DNA from: Phormidium ambiguum IAM M-71
Lineage (GTDB): Bacteria > Cyanobacteriota > Cyanobacteriia > Cyanobacteriales > Aerosakkonemataceae
DNA: 64,000 nt
Assembly (NCBI RefSeq): GCF_001904725.1
Contig: NZ_MRCE01000007.1
Coordinates: 186,001-250,000 of the forward strand
Direction of reading: 5' to 3'
Shown here: piece by piece, positions 55,111 to 64,000 of the stretch
How the letters are laid out: the number at the start of each line of letters is the position of its first letter
Numbering within the stretch: position 1 is the first letter of the stretch
Translations under genes and position numbers: made by a program
The notes under the pieces: generated by a model
Databases searched by the model: none
Seen by the model: only the letters and a program-made list of their open reading frames with translations
Told to the model about the DNA's origin: nothing

Positions 55111-58100
55111 TTAGATTTCCGTTGTTGCATTTATGAGCAATTTAACAATTACTTGAGCTAATCGCTCTATTTCTAAAGGTTTAGGAATATGTAATTCAAA
55201 TCCGGCGAGAATTGCCTGTTTTTGGTCTTCTTCACTAGCATAAGCAGTTAAAGCAATGGCAGGAATTTGTTTATTTAGATTTAGCGATCGCACTTGACGC
55301 ATTAAACTGTAACCATCTATATCTGGCATCCCAATATCACTAATTAATAAATTTGGGGTAAACTTTTCTAGCAAATTTAATGCTTCTACTGCCGATGCTG
55401 CGGTGAATACTTTTGCCCCCCATTCTTGCAAAACAAAAGCGATTAATTCTCGCGTGTCAGCTTCATCATCTACAACTAAAATTTGCTGATTTTGCAAATT
55501 TAAATTGTGAGTTAATGGTATATGATTTTGATGATTTTGTTTAGTTGCTACTATTAGGGGTAATCTCACTGTAAAAGTTGCTCCAAAACCTTCTCCTTGG
55601 CTTTCTACTGCGATCGTTCCACCGTGAAGCTCTACAATTTGTTTAGCGATCGCCAAACCTAAACCCAAACCCCCAAATTTGCGTGTAATTGAACTATCTG
55701 CTTGCCGAAAATATTCAAATACATAAGGAATAAATTCTGAGCTAATTCCCTTACCAGTATCTTTAAATGTGATTTGAGCATAACTACCAATTGATTCCAG
55801 TTTAACATCAATTAAGCCACCAGTTGGCGTAAATTTAACCGCATTACTGAGTAAATTCCAAACTACTTGTTGTAGTCGATTAGCATCACCCATGACACAA
55901 ATTGCTAATTTTAAATCTGTGCGAATTTCAATCATTTTCGCTTCCGCAGCTAGCCGTACTGTTTCCTTCGCAGCTTCAATAGTTATTGCTAAATCCACTG
56001 GATTTACATTCAGTGTCAATTTGCCTTGTAAAATCCGCGAAATATCTAATAAATCTTCAATTAATTGAGTTTGTAACTTAGTATTACGTTCGATTGTTGC
56101 TAACGCCAAAGCAGTTTTCTGTTGGTCTAATTTACCAGTTTGTAATAATCTCGTCCAACCAAGGATCGGATTTAAGGGAGTTCGCAATTCATGGGAAAGC
56201 ACTGCTAAAAATTCATCTTTAACGCGGTTAGCAGCTTCCGCTTGTTCTCTAGCAATTTTTTCTCTTTCTAATAATTGTTCTCGTTCAGCTTCAGCGCGTT
56301 TGCGATCGCTAATATCCACAAATGCTCCTACTGCACCTCTGGGTTTACCTGCTTCATCCAACAAAGGAGAAGTATAACCATATAAATTAAACAAGGTTCC
56401 GTCACCGCGCAAAATATCAACTTCTATTCCTTGCAAATTGACATTATGAATTGCAGCATAACGTAAAGGTATTTCGTCTGGAGCGAGTTCTTTGCCATTA
56501 CTAAGAACTTTGTAACCAGGGTGAGGACTACTTGCTGGTGGTGTAAAAGAAGCATTACCATTGGCAGAAGTTCCCAGAATTTTTGCAAAAGCAGGGTTAG
56601 CTCTAATATACTTAAATTCAATATCGTCGCTAATTAAAATGCCGATCGGAATTACCTCAAATAAAGTTTGTAACTCGTTAATTCGGTTTTGTAAATTGCG
56701 GTTCAAACTAGCAATTTCAGCTTCAGTTTTTTTGCGGTCATTAATGTTGCGAAAATACAAAGAAAGTCCAGCATCAGAAGGATAAACTCGCACTGCAAAC
56801 CAAGTATTCAAAGGTGGGTAATAATCTTCTAATTCTAATGGTAATCCTTCAATCATTGCTTTTTTAAACAAACGACCAAAAATAGATTCTGCTAGTTCCG
56901 GTAACTCCTCACAAAAATTTTTACCTAACAATTCTTGAGCAGATTTGCCTAAAGTTCTAGTACCTTCATGGTTAATGTATGTAAAGCGCCAATGGCGATC
57001 GAAAGCTACAAAGCCATCAGTAATACTTTCCAAAATTTTACTAATTTGTTCTTTAGCTGTTTCCGCCTCCACCCTAGCGACTTGTTCTCGTAATAATAAT
57101 TCTTCTTTTTCTGCTTCTACTTGCTTGCGAGAAGTGATATCTTGCAACACACCCAACATTCCTAAAACTTCCCCGCACGCATTGTATTGCGCCCTTCCCT
57201 TAACCGCCACCCACCGCATTTCTCCACTAGAATGAATTACCCGATATTCAATGTCATAATCACTGTTTTCGATAATTGCTTGTTCTACTGCTAATTTTGC
57301 GCGATCGCGGTCTTCAGAATGCAATAAATTTTGCATTTGTGTCCAACTCATGTAACTTCCGGCTGGAATACCAAATATTTCCGCCGCCCTGGGGGAAAAC
57401 GTCACCATATCTGTTGTTGCATCCCAACTCCAGTCACCCATTTTGGCAGCTGATAACGCCAAGCTTAAGCGTTCTGCACTAGTACGTAATTCCTCTTCCA
57501 CTTTTTTGCGATCGGTGATATCCATATTTACACCAATCAAGCGGTAGGGTTTTCCTGAAGAATCATTGAATACTTGGGCTTTTCCCACCACCCAGCGCAC
57601 GCTCCCATCAGGAAGTAAAATCCGAAACTCCGTATCAAAATCAATCCCCAAATTTACCGTATTTTGGGCAGCCATATCAGCACTAGCTCGATCTTCTGGA
57701 TGTACCCGTTTTAACCAATGTTCATAACTACCTTCAAAACTCCCTGGAGGTAAATGAAATAAAGCTTCCATTTCCTCTGACCAAGTTAATTTTCCGGTAG
57801 CAAAATCCCATTCACAACTACCAATTTTTCCTACCTGATTTGCTAATATTAAACGTTCCTGACTGGCGCGGAGTGTTTGTTCAGCTTTTTTGCGCTTAGT
57901 AATATCACGACAAATAGCTTGAATTGTCGGTAAATTATTGAGAGTAAATAAAGTAGCGCTAACTTCTACAGGAATTAATTCACCTGTTTTAGTACGGTGA
58001 ATTGACTCGACAACAATATGTTTAAGTGTTTGCAATCTTTCAATATGAATTTGTGGAATTACAGTTGAGGAATCAATAATATCTGCAACAGACATAGTGA

Positions 58101-58812
58101 ATAGTTCTTCTCTGCTGTAACCTAAACGTTTACAAGCTTGTTCATTAACTTCAATTAATTTTCCCGGTTGGTAGTCAGGTGCAATATGATAAACTAATAC
58201 CCAATCTTCCATGCCGTTGAACAAAGTCGTAAAGCGTTGTTCTCTTTCCCGAAGCTCTGCTTCTACTTGTTTGCGTTCTGTAATATCAAGAGAAATTCCA
58301 ATTAAGCGTTCTGCTTTTCCTTTTGCATCGAAATATACAGTTCCCTGACTATGAAGCCAGCGCAACTTTCCATCGGCACTAATCACTCGATATTGTTGAT
58401 TATAGTCAGTTTGACTAGTGAGAGCTTGTTCATAAGCTTGAATTAAGTTTGATCGATCGTCTGGATGTACGAGTGCGAAAAATTCATCGGCTGTACCTGT
58501 TTGCATTCCCCAAACTTTTGTGGCATTCTCACAACAAACTACTTGATTTGTCTTTAAATTCATCTCCCAGACAATCATCTCAGCCGAGTTGAGCGCTAAC
58601 TGTAACCTTTCTTCCGTTTGACGAAGACTATCTTCAACTTTTTCTAATTGACTTAAGCGATCGTTTTTTCCTTTAATTTCTGCTAATTCTTCTTGCAATG
58701 ACTCCTTTTCTTGCTTACACCTACTTTCTAAGTTCTCTAGCTGTTGAACTCGCTGTTCTAGTGCGGCAATTTTATCGATCAGGGTTTGATTCATCTCTTT
58801 TTCTTGTTCCAT
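55111..58812 (-). CDS. Multi-PAS hybrid histidine kinase
   Basis: The ATG at 58812 is preferred over a GTG at 58821; GGTGAGAG lies just before it. The roughly 1230-residue protein starts with a coiled coil and six PAS/PAC units, each ending with an ITERK/ITDRK-like motif (the last ISDRKRA). Residues from about 870 form a HisKA-HATPase core with the phospho-acceptor in FLAVLSHELRTPLN near 877, NLLSNAVKF, DTGKGIS and GGLGLGLAIAKQIVELHGG. A receiver domain at the end has its Asp in LLISDIGMPDIDG near 1163. No membrane helix is visible, so it senses a cytoplasmic cue. It is first in the operon with the channel gene. Confidence 0.95.
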   Translation of the reverse strand: MEQEKEMNQTLIDKIAALEQRVQQLENLESRCKQEKESLQEELAEIKGKNDRLSQLEKVEDSLRQTEERLQLALNSAEMIVWEMNLKTNQVVCCENATKVWGMQTGTADEFFALVHPDDRSNLIQAYEQALTSQTDYNQQYRVISADGKLRWLHSQGTVYFDAKGKAERLIGISLDITERKQVEAELREREQRFTTLFNGMEDWVLVYHIAPDYQPGKLIEVNEQACKRLGYSREELFTMSVADIIDSSTVIPQIHIERLQTLKHIVVESIHRTKTGELIPVEVSATLFTLNNLPTIQAICRDITKRKKAEQTLRASQERLILANQVGKIGSCEWDFATGKLTWSEEMEALFHLPPGSFEGSYEHWLKRVHPEDRASADMAAQNTVNLGIDFDTEFRILLPDGSVRWVVGKAQVFNDSSGKPYRLIGVNMDITDRKKVEEELRTSAERLSLALSAAKMGDWSWDATTDMVTFSPRAAEIFGIPAGSYMSWTQMQNLLHSEDRDRAKLAVEQAIIENSDYDIEYRVIHSSGEMRWVAVKGRAQYNACGEVLGMLGVLQDITSRKQVEAEKEELLLREQVARVEAETAKEQISKILESITDGFVAFDRHWRFTYINHEGTRTLGKSAQELLGKNFCEELPELAESIFGRLFKKAMIEGLPLELEDYYPPLNTWFAVRVYPSDAGLSLYFRNINDRKKTEAEIASLNRNLQNRINELQTLFEVIPIGILISDDIEFKYIRANPAFAKILGTSANGNASFTPPASSPHPGYKVLSNGKELAPDEIPLRYAAIHNVNLQGIEVDILRGDGTLFNLYGYTSPLLDEAGKPRGAVGAFVDISDRKRAEAEREQLLEREKIAREQAEAANRVKDEFLAVLSHELRTPLNPILGWTRLLQTGKLDQQKTALALATIERNTKLQTQLIEDLLDISRILQGKLTLNVNPVDLAITIEAAKETVRLAAEAKMIEIRTDLKLAICVMGDANRLQQVVWNLLSNAVKFTPTGGLIDVKLESIGSYAQITFKDTGKGISSEFIPYVFEYFRQADSSITRKFGGLGLGLAIAKQIVELHGGTIAVESQGEGFGATFTVRLPLIVATKQNHQNHIPLTHNLNLQNQQILVVDDEADTRELIAFVLQEWGAKVFTAASAVEALNLLEKFTPNLLISDIGMPDIDGYSLMRQVRSLNLNKQIPAIALTAYASEEDQKQAILAGFELHIPKPLEIERLAQVIVKLLINATTEI

Positions 58813-59159
58813 TGCTCTCACCCAAATGGCAATTGCTGCACAACTAATAATCTTGTGTTAGCACAGCAAAATTCACTGAGACCTAAATTGAGTCTAAAGA
58901 TATACATTATATTAATTTTCCGTTAATACAGTCGAAATCCTGCTCTGTCTTTTGGCAGATTACCCAGGCTTATTTCTCTTTTTTGTTACTAAAACTTATC
59001 AAATTATCGCTATAAATTAATTCTTTAATTTTATTGAATTTTAAATAATAAATGTTGAAATTTAATAACAAATAAATCAAAAATTTCCCCTTCCCGTAAA
59101 CGGGAAGAGGATTAAGGAATGGGGTGTAATAACTCTTTTTATGAAATGAGATGTTTCAA
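58813..59159. other. Intergenic gap with GC repeat before the kinase operon
   Basis: Its left part holds the presumed promoter of the kinase operon. Its right part has the CCCCTTCCCGT/ACGGGAAGAGG inverted repeat (59087-59110), related to 26041-26064 and followed by a G-rich GGATTAAGGAATGGGGTG. I see no gene. Confidence 0.45.
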
Positions 59160-60770
59160 TTATGAGGATAAACCCTTACGTTTCAATCCTAATAAACTAA
59201 AACTGCTCAAAACTAACAAACCTAATACTGCTGAAGGTTCGGGAACAGAAGCAGAATAAATAGTAGTTGAACCACTGATTTCATTAGTTATTACTAACAA
59301 AGGATTACCTGTAGGACTGTTTTTTGCTGTAATAAATAACAATCCTTCAGGGCCTAAATCTCCTGCGGTTCCTAATTCAGGAATACCCAAGAAGTTGCGA
59401 GTACTATTTACATAATCAATGAAAATTGGTTGTACCGGATCGGAAATATCATAAACCATCACACCACCAATACGTTCTAACCCGATCAAAGCGTAAGTGC
59501 GACCATTTAATTCGGCAACAGTAAGTCCTTCTGGTTCAGGGCCTTTGTTATCACTGCGACTGTCAAATTGCTGGTCGTCATTACTAGCATTAAAAAATTG
59601 AGGAAAGCGTTCTGCGGTAATTTTTTCAAAAGCATTGCCACTATCAAAAACTAGATTGCCAGTTTCATCCCAAATGGCGAAGGAACGTCCACCGAAAACG
59701 TAAAGCTCATCAAAGTCGCCATCTCCGTCAGTGTCGCCTAACGTATTTGTAACTTGCAAACGTCCTAATTGTGGATTTTTTTGCAGTTCCGCAGCATTAG
59801 GAAATGCGGTGGGATCGAGTACTAAACTGCTAATTCTAGCTTCTTCTGCAAAAGCATCATAGTCACGAGCATCGCCTTCGTTAGCTGTGACTAAATAGGT
59901 TTTGCCTTTGACGTTGTAAGATGCGATCGCATCTGGTTGATACATCCCAAACAAATTAGGATAAGTTGCGAAATTAATCTGATTATCTCGATCGCTAGCA
60001 TCCAAGGAATTTTTCGCTAAACTGTGGTCTTTAAAACCAAGACCGACAATTTTTTCAAACTTCCCTGTCGCAATATCAAGAATACCCAAAGCATTACTTT
60101 CTTGTAGTGTTACCCAAGCTTTTTTGCCATCAGCGGAAACAGCAATATATTCCGGTTCTAAATCTTGAGCCAGTGTAGCATTCGGGCCAAATTGACGCAC
60201 AAAACCAGTTACCGGAACCCCATTGAATCCAGCAGTTTTTACACTAAAATCAAACAGATCGATAATGCTTACTGAACCTTCAGGATCGACGGTATAATCT
60301 GCATTTGGTTCGCCTTCATTAGCCACTAATACCTTTTTCCCATCGGGTGTAAAGGTGAGCATATCGGGCATTGCCCCAACTGTAACTGAGTTTAAAAAAT
60401 CACCATTAGCATTGAAGAAAACTACGTTTCCTGGGTCTTGCGCGATCGCACTTTCCACCGCTACAGCAAACATATTATTGCTATAAGCAACACTATTTAC
60501 CCCACCACCATAAGGGTTAAGGTTGATATTAAATAACAACGAAGGATTTGTCGGATCGCTAATACTTAAAACATCTATTGTGTTTGCATTAGCATTAGTA
60601 ACAAATAATCTCTGAGTTATTGGATCGTAGGCAGAAATTTCTGATGCACCTTCATCAAAAATCCCACTATTATAAGTACCTATCGGTTTGAGATTTAAAG
60701 CATTTGCTGGGGCATTTATTAAACCTAGTAATAATGTAGATTGAATTGTTGCACTGATGAATTTTTGCAT
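59160..60770 (-). CDS. Choice-of-anchor I beta-propeller protein with PEP-CTERM anchor
   Basis: The start is set at ATG 60770 (MQKFISATIQSTLLLGLINA, signal peptide cut near ANA). A GTG 21 bases upstream (60791) is possible. The mature part is a YVTN/choice-of-anchor I beta-propeller, with marks FTPDGKKVLVANEGEPNADY, YIAVSADGKKAWVTLQE and KGKTYLVTANEGDARDY. The end is a PEP-CTERM anchor (SVPEPSAVLGLLVLSSFSLLG then basic LKRKG). The protein is exported and probably held at the surface by exosortase. The enzyme activity, if any, is unknown, though some relatives are annotated as alkaline-phosphatase-like. Confidence 0.9.
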   Translation of the reverse strand: MQKFISATIQSTLLLGLINAPANALNLKPIGTYNSGIFDEGASEISAYDPITQRLFVTNANANTIDVLSISDPTNPSLLFNINLNPYGGGVNSVAYSNNMFAVAVESAIAQDPGNVVFFNANGDFLNSVTVGAMPDMLTFTPDGKKVLVANEGEPNADYTVDPEGSVSIIDLFDFSVKTAGFNGVPVTGFVRQFGPNATLAQDLEPEYIAVSADGKKAWVTLQESNALGILDIATGKFEKIVGLGFKDHSLAKNSLDASDRDNQINFATYPNLFGMYQPDAIASYNVKGKTYLVTANEGDARDYDAFAEEARISSLVLDPTAFPNAAELQKNPQLGRLQVTNTLGDTDGDGDFDELYVFGGRSFAIWDETGNLVFDSGNAFEKITAERFPQFFNASNDDQQFDSRSDNKGPEPEGLTVAELNGRTYALIGLERIGGVMVYDISDPVQPIFIDYVNSTRNFLGIPELGTAGDLGPEGLLFITAKNSPTGNPLLVITNEISGSTTIYSASVPEPSAVLGLLVLSSFSLLGLKRKGLSS

Positions 60771-61225
60771 TCTTCCGAAAACGTTTGCCACGACAAGACC
60801 TCTGAATAATTATTGATTGCAGGTAGAGATAATTACTGACTTATTCCTTGCCATTTTTTCGTTTAATTGAGGAATAAGCGTAAATCTGCTGTACTTGCTG
60901 TGGCTGAGAATATCAACGTTAGTTTAAGAGAAGTTAAGCTTTTAGTATTTTCCGGTAAAATTTACTAAATCTTTAAAATTTATACTGAAAATTTTCGGAA
61001 AAACTTTAGTATTAATGCAAGTGCCGCTATATTTAGAATTTTCTAGGTAATACCAATTTTCTATGAAGATGCGCTCAATGAACCCCACCCCAAACCCCTC
61101 CCCGTAAACGGGGAGGGGCTATGATTAAGCGCAATTTTACAGAGAATTGGTATAAGTTGTTGCGCTTTAATGCCAAAGAAAGGCGCTAAAGCACAACAAC
61201 TTACTTTTTCAATAATCTTCAGAAT
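60771..61225. other. Intergenic gap with a MITE-like element
   Basis: The region between the beta-propeller gene and the SucD-like gene. The element at 61050-61153 fills much of its right half. The remainder is AT-rich with no gene. Another short inverted repeat (TTGTTGCGCTTTA with AAAGCACAACAA, about 61157-61200) may terminate the minus-strand SucD-like transcript. Confidence 0.5.
61050..61153. repeat. MITE-like element with inverted ends and GC hairpin
   Basis: ATACCAATTTTCT (61050-61062) and AGAGAATTGGTAT (61141-61153) are terminal inverted repeats differing at one base. Inside are ACCCCACCCC and a hairpin of CCCCTCCCCGT with ACGGGGAGGGG (61096-61118), then ATTAAGCGCAATTTTAC. A partial copy is at 12250-12293. 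It carries no transposase, so any mobility would need help in trans. Confidence 0.7.
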
Positions 61226-62119
61226 TTAAGCTTTAATTTTGAGTACTTTTTTCACTAATTCAGGAATTTGGGAGGGCCGATCGGCAATGGGAATCTTTGC
61301 TTGTCTCAAAGTAGCAATAATACTCTCTGTACTATCAGAATCAGTACCTAAAATTGGCAAGGAAACTATTAAATCGCTGGCGTGAAGTTGGCGTTTGCGT
61401 GGCGGGCCTAAGCGTCCAGCAACGTATGCAACTACAGGTTTTTGAATTTTTTCCGTAATATATTGAGCGGCTGTTTCTTCAATGCCATCATTTATTTGAC
61501 TGACTAAAACGATCGCCTTTGTATTTTTATCTTCATTCAGGATTTTTAGCCATTCCAATAAGGAAGAACCGATAATACTATCACTACCAATACTGACGCA
61601 AATTGATTGACCTAATTCGGCTTTTGTTAATTCTAATGCCACTTCGGAAGTTAAAGTTCCACTGCGGCTAATCATCCCCACTGAACCATGAGAATAAAAT
61701 GTTACTGGGTAAGTTCCCAATAAGATTTTTTCTGGTACTATGATACCGAGAGAATTCGGCCCCACAACTAAAGTATTTGTCGCTTCTGCTTTTCGCAGCA
61801 GACAAACCATATCTAAGGGGGGAACTCCCTGCGTCACAATAATAATTTGATGAATATTCGCTGCGATCGCTTCGAGTGCAGCATCTAACGCTAAATAAGG
61901 CGGAACAAAAATAATTGTAGTGTCGATCGCGCCAACTTCTGACACCGCTTGTTCTACCAAATCAAAAATCGGAATCCCATCCAATGCTTGTCCACCCTCG
62001 CCAGGGCTAACTCCAGCCACTACATTGGTACCATAAGCTTTCATCCGCACAGCATGAATAGCAGCAAGTGGTTCGTTAATACCTTGAATTAAAACTTTAT
62101 CTTCTGGGCTGAGCTTCAT
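61226..62119 (-). CDS. Orphan succinyl-CoA synthetase alpha-subunit-like protein
   Basis: This 297-residue protein is homologous to the SucD subunit. It has an N-terminal CoA-binding Rossmann part (VLIQGINEPLAAIHA), VVGPNSLGIIVPEKILLGTYP near 120, and a VGMISRSGTLTSEVALEL stretch. The phosphohistidine loop of SucD (MGHAGA) here reads QLHASDL; the His is kept but the flanking Gly residues are lost. No sucC gene is in the window, so the partner is elsewhere or the role has changed. It starts at an ATG, and a methyltransferase gene lies 91 bases upstream on the same strand. Confidence 0.85.
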   Translation of the reverse strand: MKLSPEDKVLIQGINEPLAAIHAVRMKAYGTNVVAGVSPGEGGQALDGIPIFDLVEQAVSEVGAIDTTIIFVPPYLALDAALEAIAANIHQIIIVTQGVPPLDMVCLLRKAEATNTLVVGPNSLGIIVPEKILLGTYPVTFYSHGSVGMISRSGTLTSEVALELTKAELGQSICVSIGSDSIIGSSLLEWLKILNEDKNTKAIVLVSQINDGIEETAAQYITEKIQKPVVAYVAGRLGPPRKRQLHASDLIVSLPILGTDSDSTESIIATLRQAKIPIADRPSQIPELVKKVLKIKA

Positions 62120-62210
62120 AAATTTAGGTGTTTAGCACCTTAAAAGTGCTGAATTATCAATCTGAACGATTTTAACTCTTACAGTTTAACAGTTGGTTAT
62201 TAATGAATTG

Positions 62211-62810
62211 TTAGGTCTTTTGAGCAATAATATAAACATGATTTTCAGGAAGTTGGTCATATTCCAGATGACGGCAAGTACACTGATGTTCAGAAAGAAT
62301 CCGCAAAAAAGCATCCACCCCCAAAGTGCTGTATTCAAAGTCCTGACCTTGAAATGAACCTGCAATTTCACCACTTTTATGTCCGCCACCGCAAGTAAAC
62401 ACTAATACTCCTTCAGGTTCAAGGGCATGACATAGTTTTTTCAATACAGGTTCTTGCAGATTTAAGGGTAAATGAAAAGTGCTATCCCAAGCCGAAATCA
62501 AGCTATAAAGTTTCCCTGGAATCCAAGAACAAATATCTTCCTGATAAAATGTAACGTTTGGATGCAATTGTTTGGCTAACTCGATCATTTCTCCAGAAAT
62601 ATCAAGTCCCTCAGCCAGAAATCCATGATTGGATAATATTTTAATAAAACGCCCGCTACTTCCACACCCGATGTCAATAGCTGTTTGTCTTTTGGAAGTA
62701 AATGCGATCGCTCTTTCTAGTTGTGCAATTCCATATTGTGAATTTTGATGCTTAACTTGCCACCATTGGGCAATTTGATTATAAGCAGCAGCAGTATTCT
62801 TTGGCTCCAT
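62211..62810 (-). CDS. Class I SAM-dependent methyltransferase
   Basis: This 199-residue methyltransferase has motif I in AIDIGCGSSGRFIKIL (about 44-59) and the acidic loop AEGLDISGEMIELAK. Motif IV is ISAWDSTFHLP, where the aspartate fits the binding pocket, and the post-II stretch is LEPEGVLVFTCGG. The substrate is unknown. It ends 91 bases before the SucD-like gene, and its start is 8 bases after the stop of the pentapeptide protein, so the latter two may be co-transcribed. Confidence 0.88.
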   Translation of the reverse strand: MEPKNTAAAYNQIAQWWQVKHQNSQYGIAQLERAIAFTSKRQTAIDIGCGSSGRFIKILSNHGFLAEGLDISGEMIELAKQLHPNVTFYQEDICSWIPGKLYSLISAWDSTFHLPLNLQEPVLKKLCHALEPEGVLVFTCGGGHKSGEIAGSFQGQDFEYSTLGVDAFLRILSEHQCTCRHLEYDQLPENHVYIIAQKT

Positions 62811-62818
62811 ATAGTTAA

Positions 62819-64000
62819 CTAACGCCCCAATAAATTGGGAATATCTTCACACCCGCCAGGAATCGTAGCTCTAGTTTTTTCTCCACCCCAAGCACAACAA
62901 TAGTAACGCTGTTCTTCTGATAATCTCTGCACATTAGTAAAGTCAGCATTTTCTATTACTGCTCCCGTATACGCACCTGTTTGAAAATCAGGAATTAATG
63001 TCCGACTGCGCGGAGAAGCTGTTTCTAATTTACCGTAAAAAAACTTGACTCCTTTCACATCTGCACCGGAAAGATTGGCTTCAAATAAAATACTTCGGGA
63101 AAAATTGGCATGAACTAAATCGCAACGACTCAGATTAGCTTTAACTAAGTTAGCATCACTTAAATCTGTCCAACGTAGGTCTGTGGCATAAAGGTCTGCT
63201 CCTGCTAACATCACGCCTAAATCTATTACCCGCAGTCCATAAGCGCGGTCTTCTTCATAACCACCCATCCCATCTAACATCGGACGACCTAGATGTTGAT
63301 CTCGGCGCAGTGGAGTCAGTAATCTCGATCGAGATAAAAACCGCAAAACTTTAGCTTTACCTGTACCATCTATACTGCTAAGTAGTGCCGCCGTGCGACC
63401 TTCTGCAAAGATTCTTTCTTGAGGCCAATCTTCTAATAAGCCTTCTTCTCCTAATGCTAAATCAGAAACTCCTTGAAAGTAAGCGTCAATTGTTTGTTGT
63501 TGAGTAATTAAGTTTTGTTGGTTGGTAAGGCGGTTTTGTTCGATCGTTAAGTCACGGGAAATGACATATTGTTGCCAAGCAACATAAACAGCGAGAACGG
63601 CGATCGAAATTTGTCCCAATGCACCAGACCATTCTGCTAATGCACCCGAAGCTTCCCAATCAACTGTTCTAAACCAAGCGTCAATAAAGCGATAAACTCC
63701 CAGAAAATGTAATAATCCGGCGATCGCTAATATGCCACATCCTCCCAAAAATAATATTGTTCTTTCTTTTATGGGCAGGAATTGATCTAACCAGTTGGTT
63801 AAAGGCAACCATAAAAGTCGCATTGACAATAGCAAGGTGACTATGGAACCGGAAATTCCCACCCAAAAATTATTAATAATTAATCCGACGATCATAAGTG
63901 CGATCGCCAATCCAATCAACCCTAATATAGAGTTAGGTGGAGGAGTCCAATCTGGTTTTTTTTCGATAACAGGTTCAGGATATATGTAAGGTTTGTACAA
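62819..64000 (-). CDS. Pentapeptide-repeat membrane protein (may be cut by right edge)
   Basis: The open frame reaches the right edge with only a TTG as possible start, so the N-terminus may be missing. At least 393 residues are visible. Four hydrophobic helices (about 24-140) are followed by a soluble part and, from about 275 to 330, pentapeptide repeats (ADLYATDLRWTDLSDANLVKANLSRC in short blocks of A(D/N)LXX). Such repeats make a right-handed beta-helix used for protein binding. A Cys-rich tail (YYCCAWGG) ends the protein. The function is unknown. Confidence 0.8.
   Translation of the reverse strand: MYKPYIYPEPVIEKKPDWTPPPNSILGLIGLAIALMIVGLIINNFWVGISGSIVTLLLSMRLLWLPLTNWLDQFLPIKERTILFLGGCGILAIAGLLHFLGVYRFIDAWFRTVDWEASGALAEWSGALGQISIAVLAVYVAWQQYVISRDLTIEQNRLTNQQNLITQQQTIDAYFQGVSDLALGEEGLLEDWPQERIFAEGRTAALLSSIDGTGKAKVLRFLSRSRLLTPLRRDQHLGRPMLDGMGGYEEDRAYGLRVIDLGVMLAGADLYATDLRWTDLSDANLVKANLSRCDLVHANFSRSILFEANLSGADVKGVKFFYGKLETASPRSRTLIPDFQTGAYTGAVIENADFTNVQRLSEEQRYYCCAWGGEKTRATIPGGCEDIPNLLGR

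Overview
The window is cyanobacterial. The octamer GCGATCGC (HIP1) recurs throughout, and many genes belong to families typical of cyanobacteria: a phytochrome-like GAF receptor, an ethylene-receptor-like cyclase, CHAT/DUF928 secreted proteins, DUF4336, a PEP-CTERM protein, a LapA-type membrane protein and a Nif11-leader/LanM locus. The DNA is AT-rich and carries many short intergenic hairpin repeats, as in large filamentous genomes. The genus cannot be read from the sequence. No rRNA, tRNA, CRISPR array, transposase or phage gene was seen.

Layout. 1-1545 (minus): a three-gene regulatory set consisting of a SiaB/Slr1658-like kinase, a SiaC/Slr1659-like protein and a PAS protein cut by the window edge. 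1917-5645: era and a GAF-GAF-GGDEF-EAL protein with a likely bilin-binding first GAF. 5977-7888: a FAD-linked oxidase paired with uraD. 7981-14326: secreted TPR proteins, an S9 peptidase, a methyltransferase, a CysQ-type phosphatase and a PfkB kinase. 14561-16840: an ethylene-binding-domain diguanylate cyclase with a damaged EAL domain. 16978-19613: rsmI, an unknown protein and a LapA-like protein. 19713-22108: an AvaI/BsoBI-type restriction-modification pair. 22143-25788: acyltransferase, nuclease lipoprotein, RmlD-like reductase, SGNH hydrolase and an orphan small protein.

26125-28130 holds a COG0523 (CobW-like) GTPase overlapping a WD40 gene. 33674-36107 holds a second COG0523 GTPase in a tight hemB-sufE-cobW operon preceded by a perfect Fur/Zur-like palindrome. 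Both loci suggest metal-responsive control. Between them lie an alpha/beta hydrolase, a small Cys-motif exported protein and a secreted DUF928/CHAT pair. 36301-47871 carries secreted unknowns, an AI-2E permease, aldo/keto reductase, TPR and coiled-coil proteins, fasciclin, DUF4336 and a sulfide:quinone reductase.

48089-53727 is the most unusual locus. A CCG-type class II lanthipeptide synthetase (LanM) lies upstream of two paralogous Nif11-leader substrates. Both have leaders of exactly 104 residues ending in Gly-Gly. Their 'cores' are 93 and 105 residues long, share a conserved domain-like sequence and contain a single conserved Cys. This is unlike an ordinary lanthipeptide core and is the best candidate for an undescribed system. 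No peptidase-transporter is visible nearby.

54011-58812 is a two-gene operon of a six-PAS hybrid histidine kinase and a two-TM ion channel. The window ends with a PEP-CTERM beta-propeller protein, an orphan SucD-like protein, a methyltransferase and a pentapeptide-repeat membrane protein that runs into the right edge.
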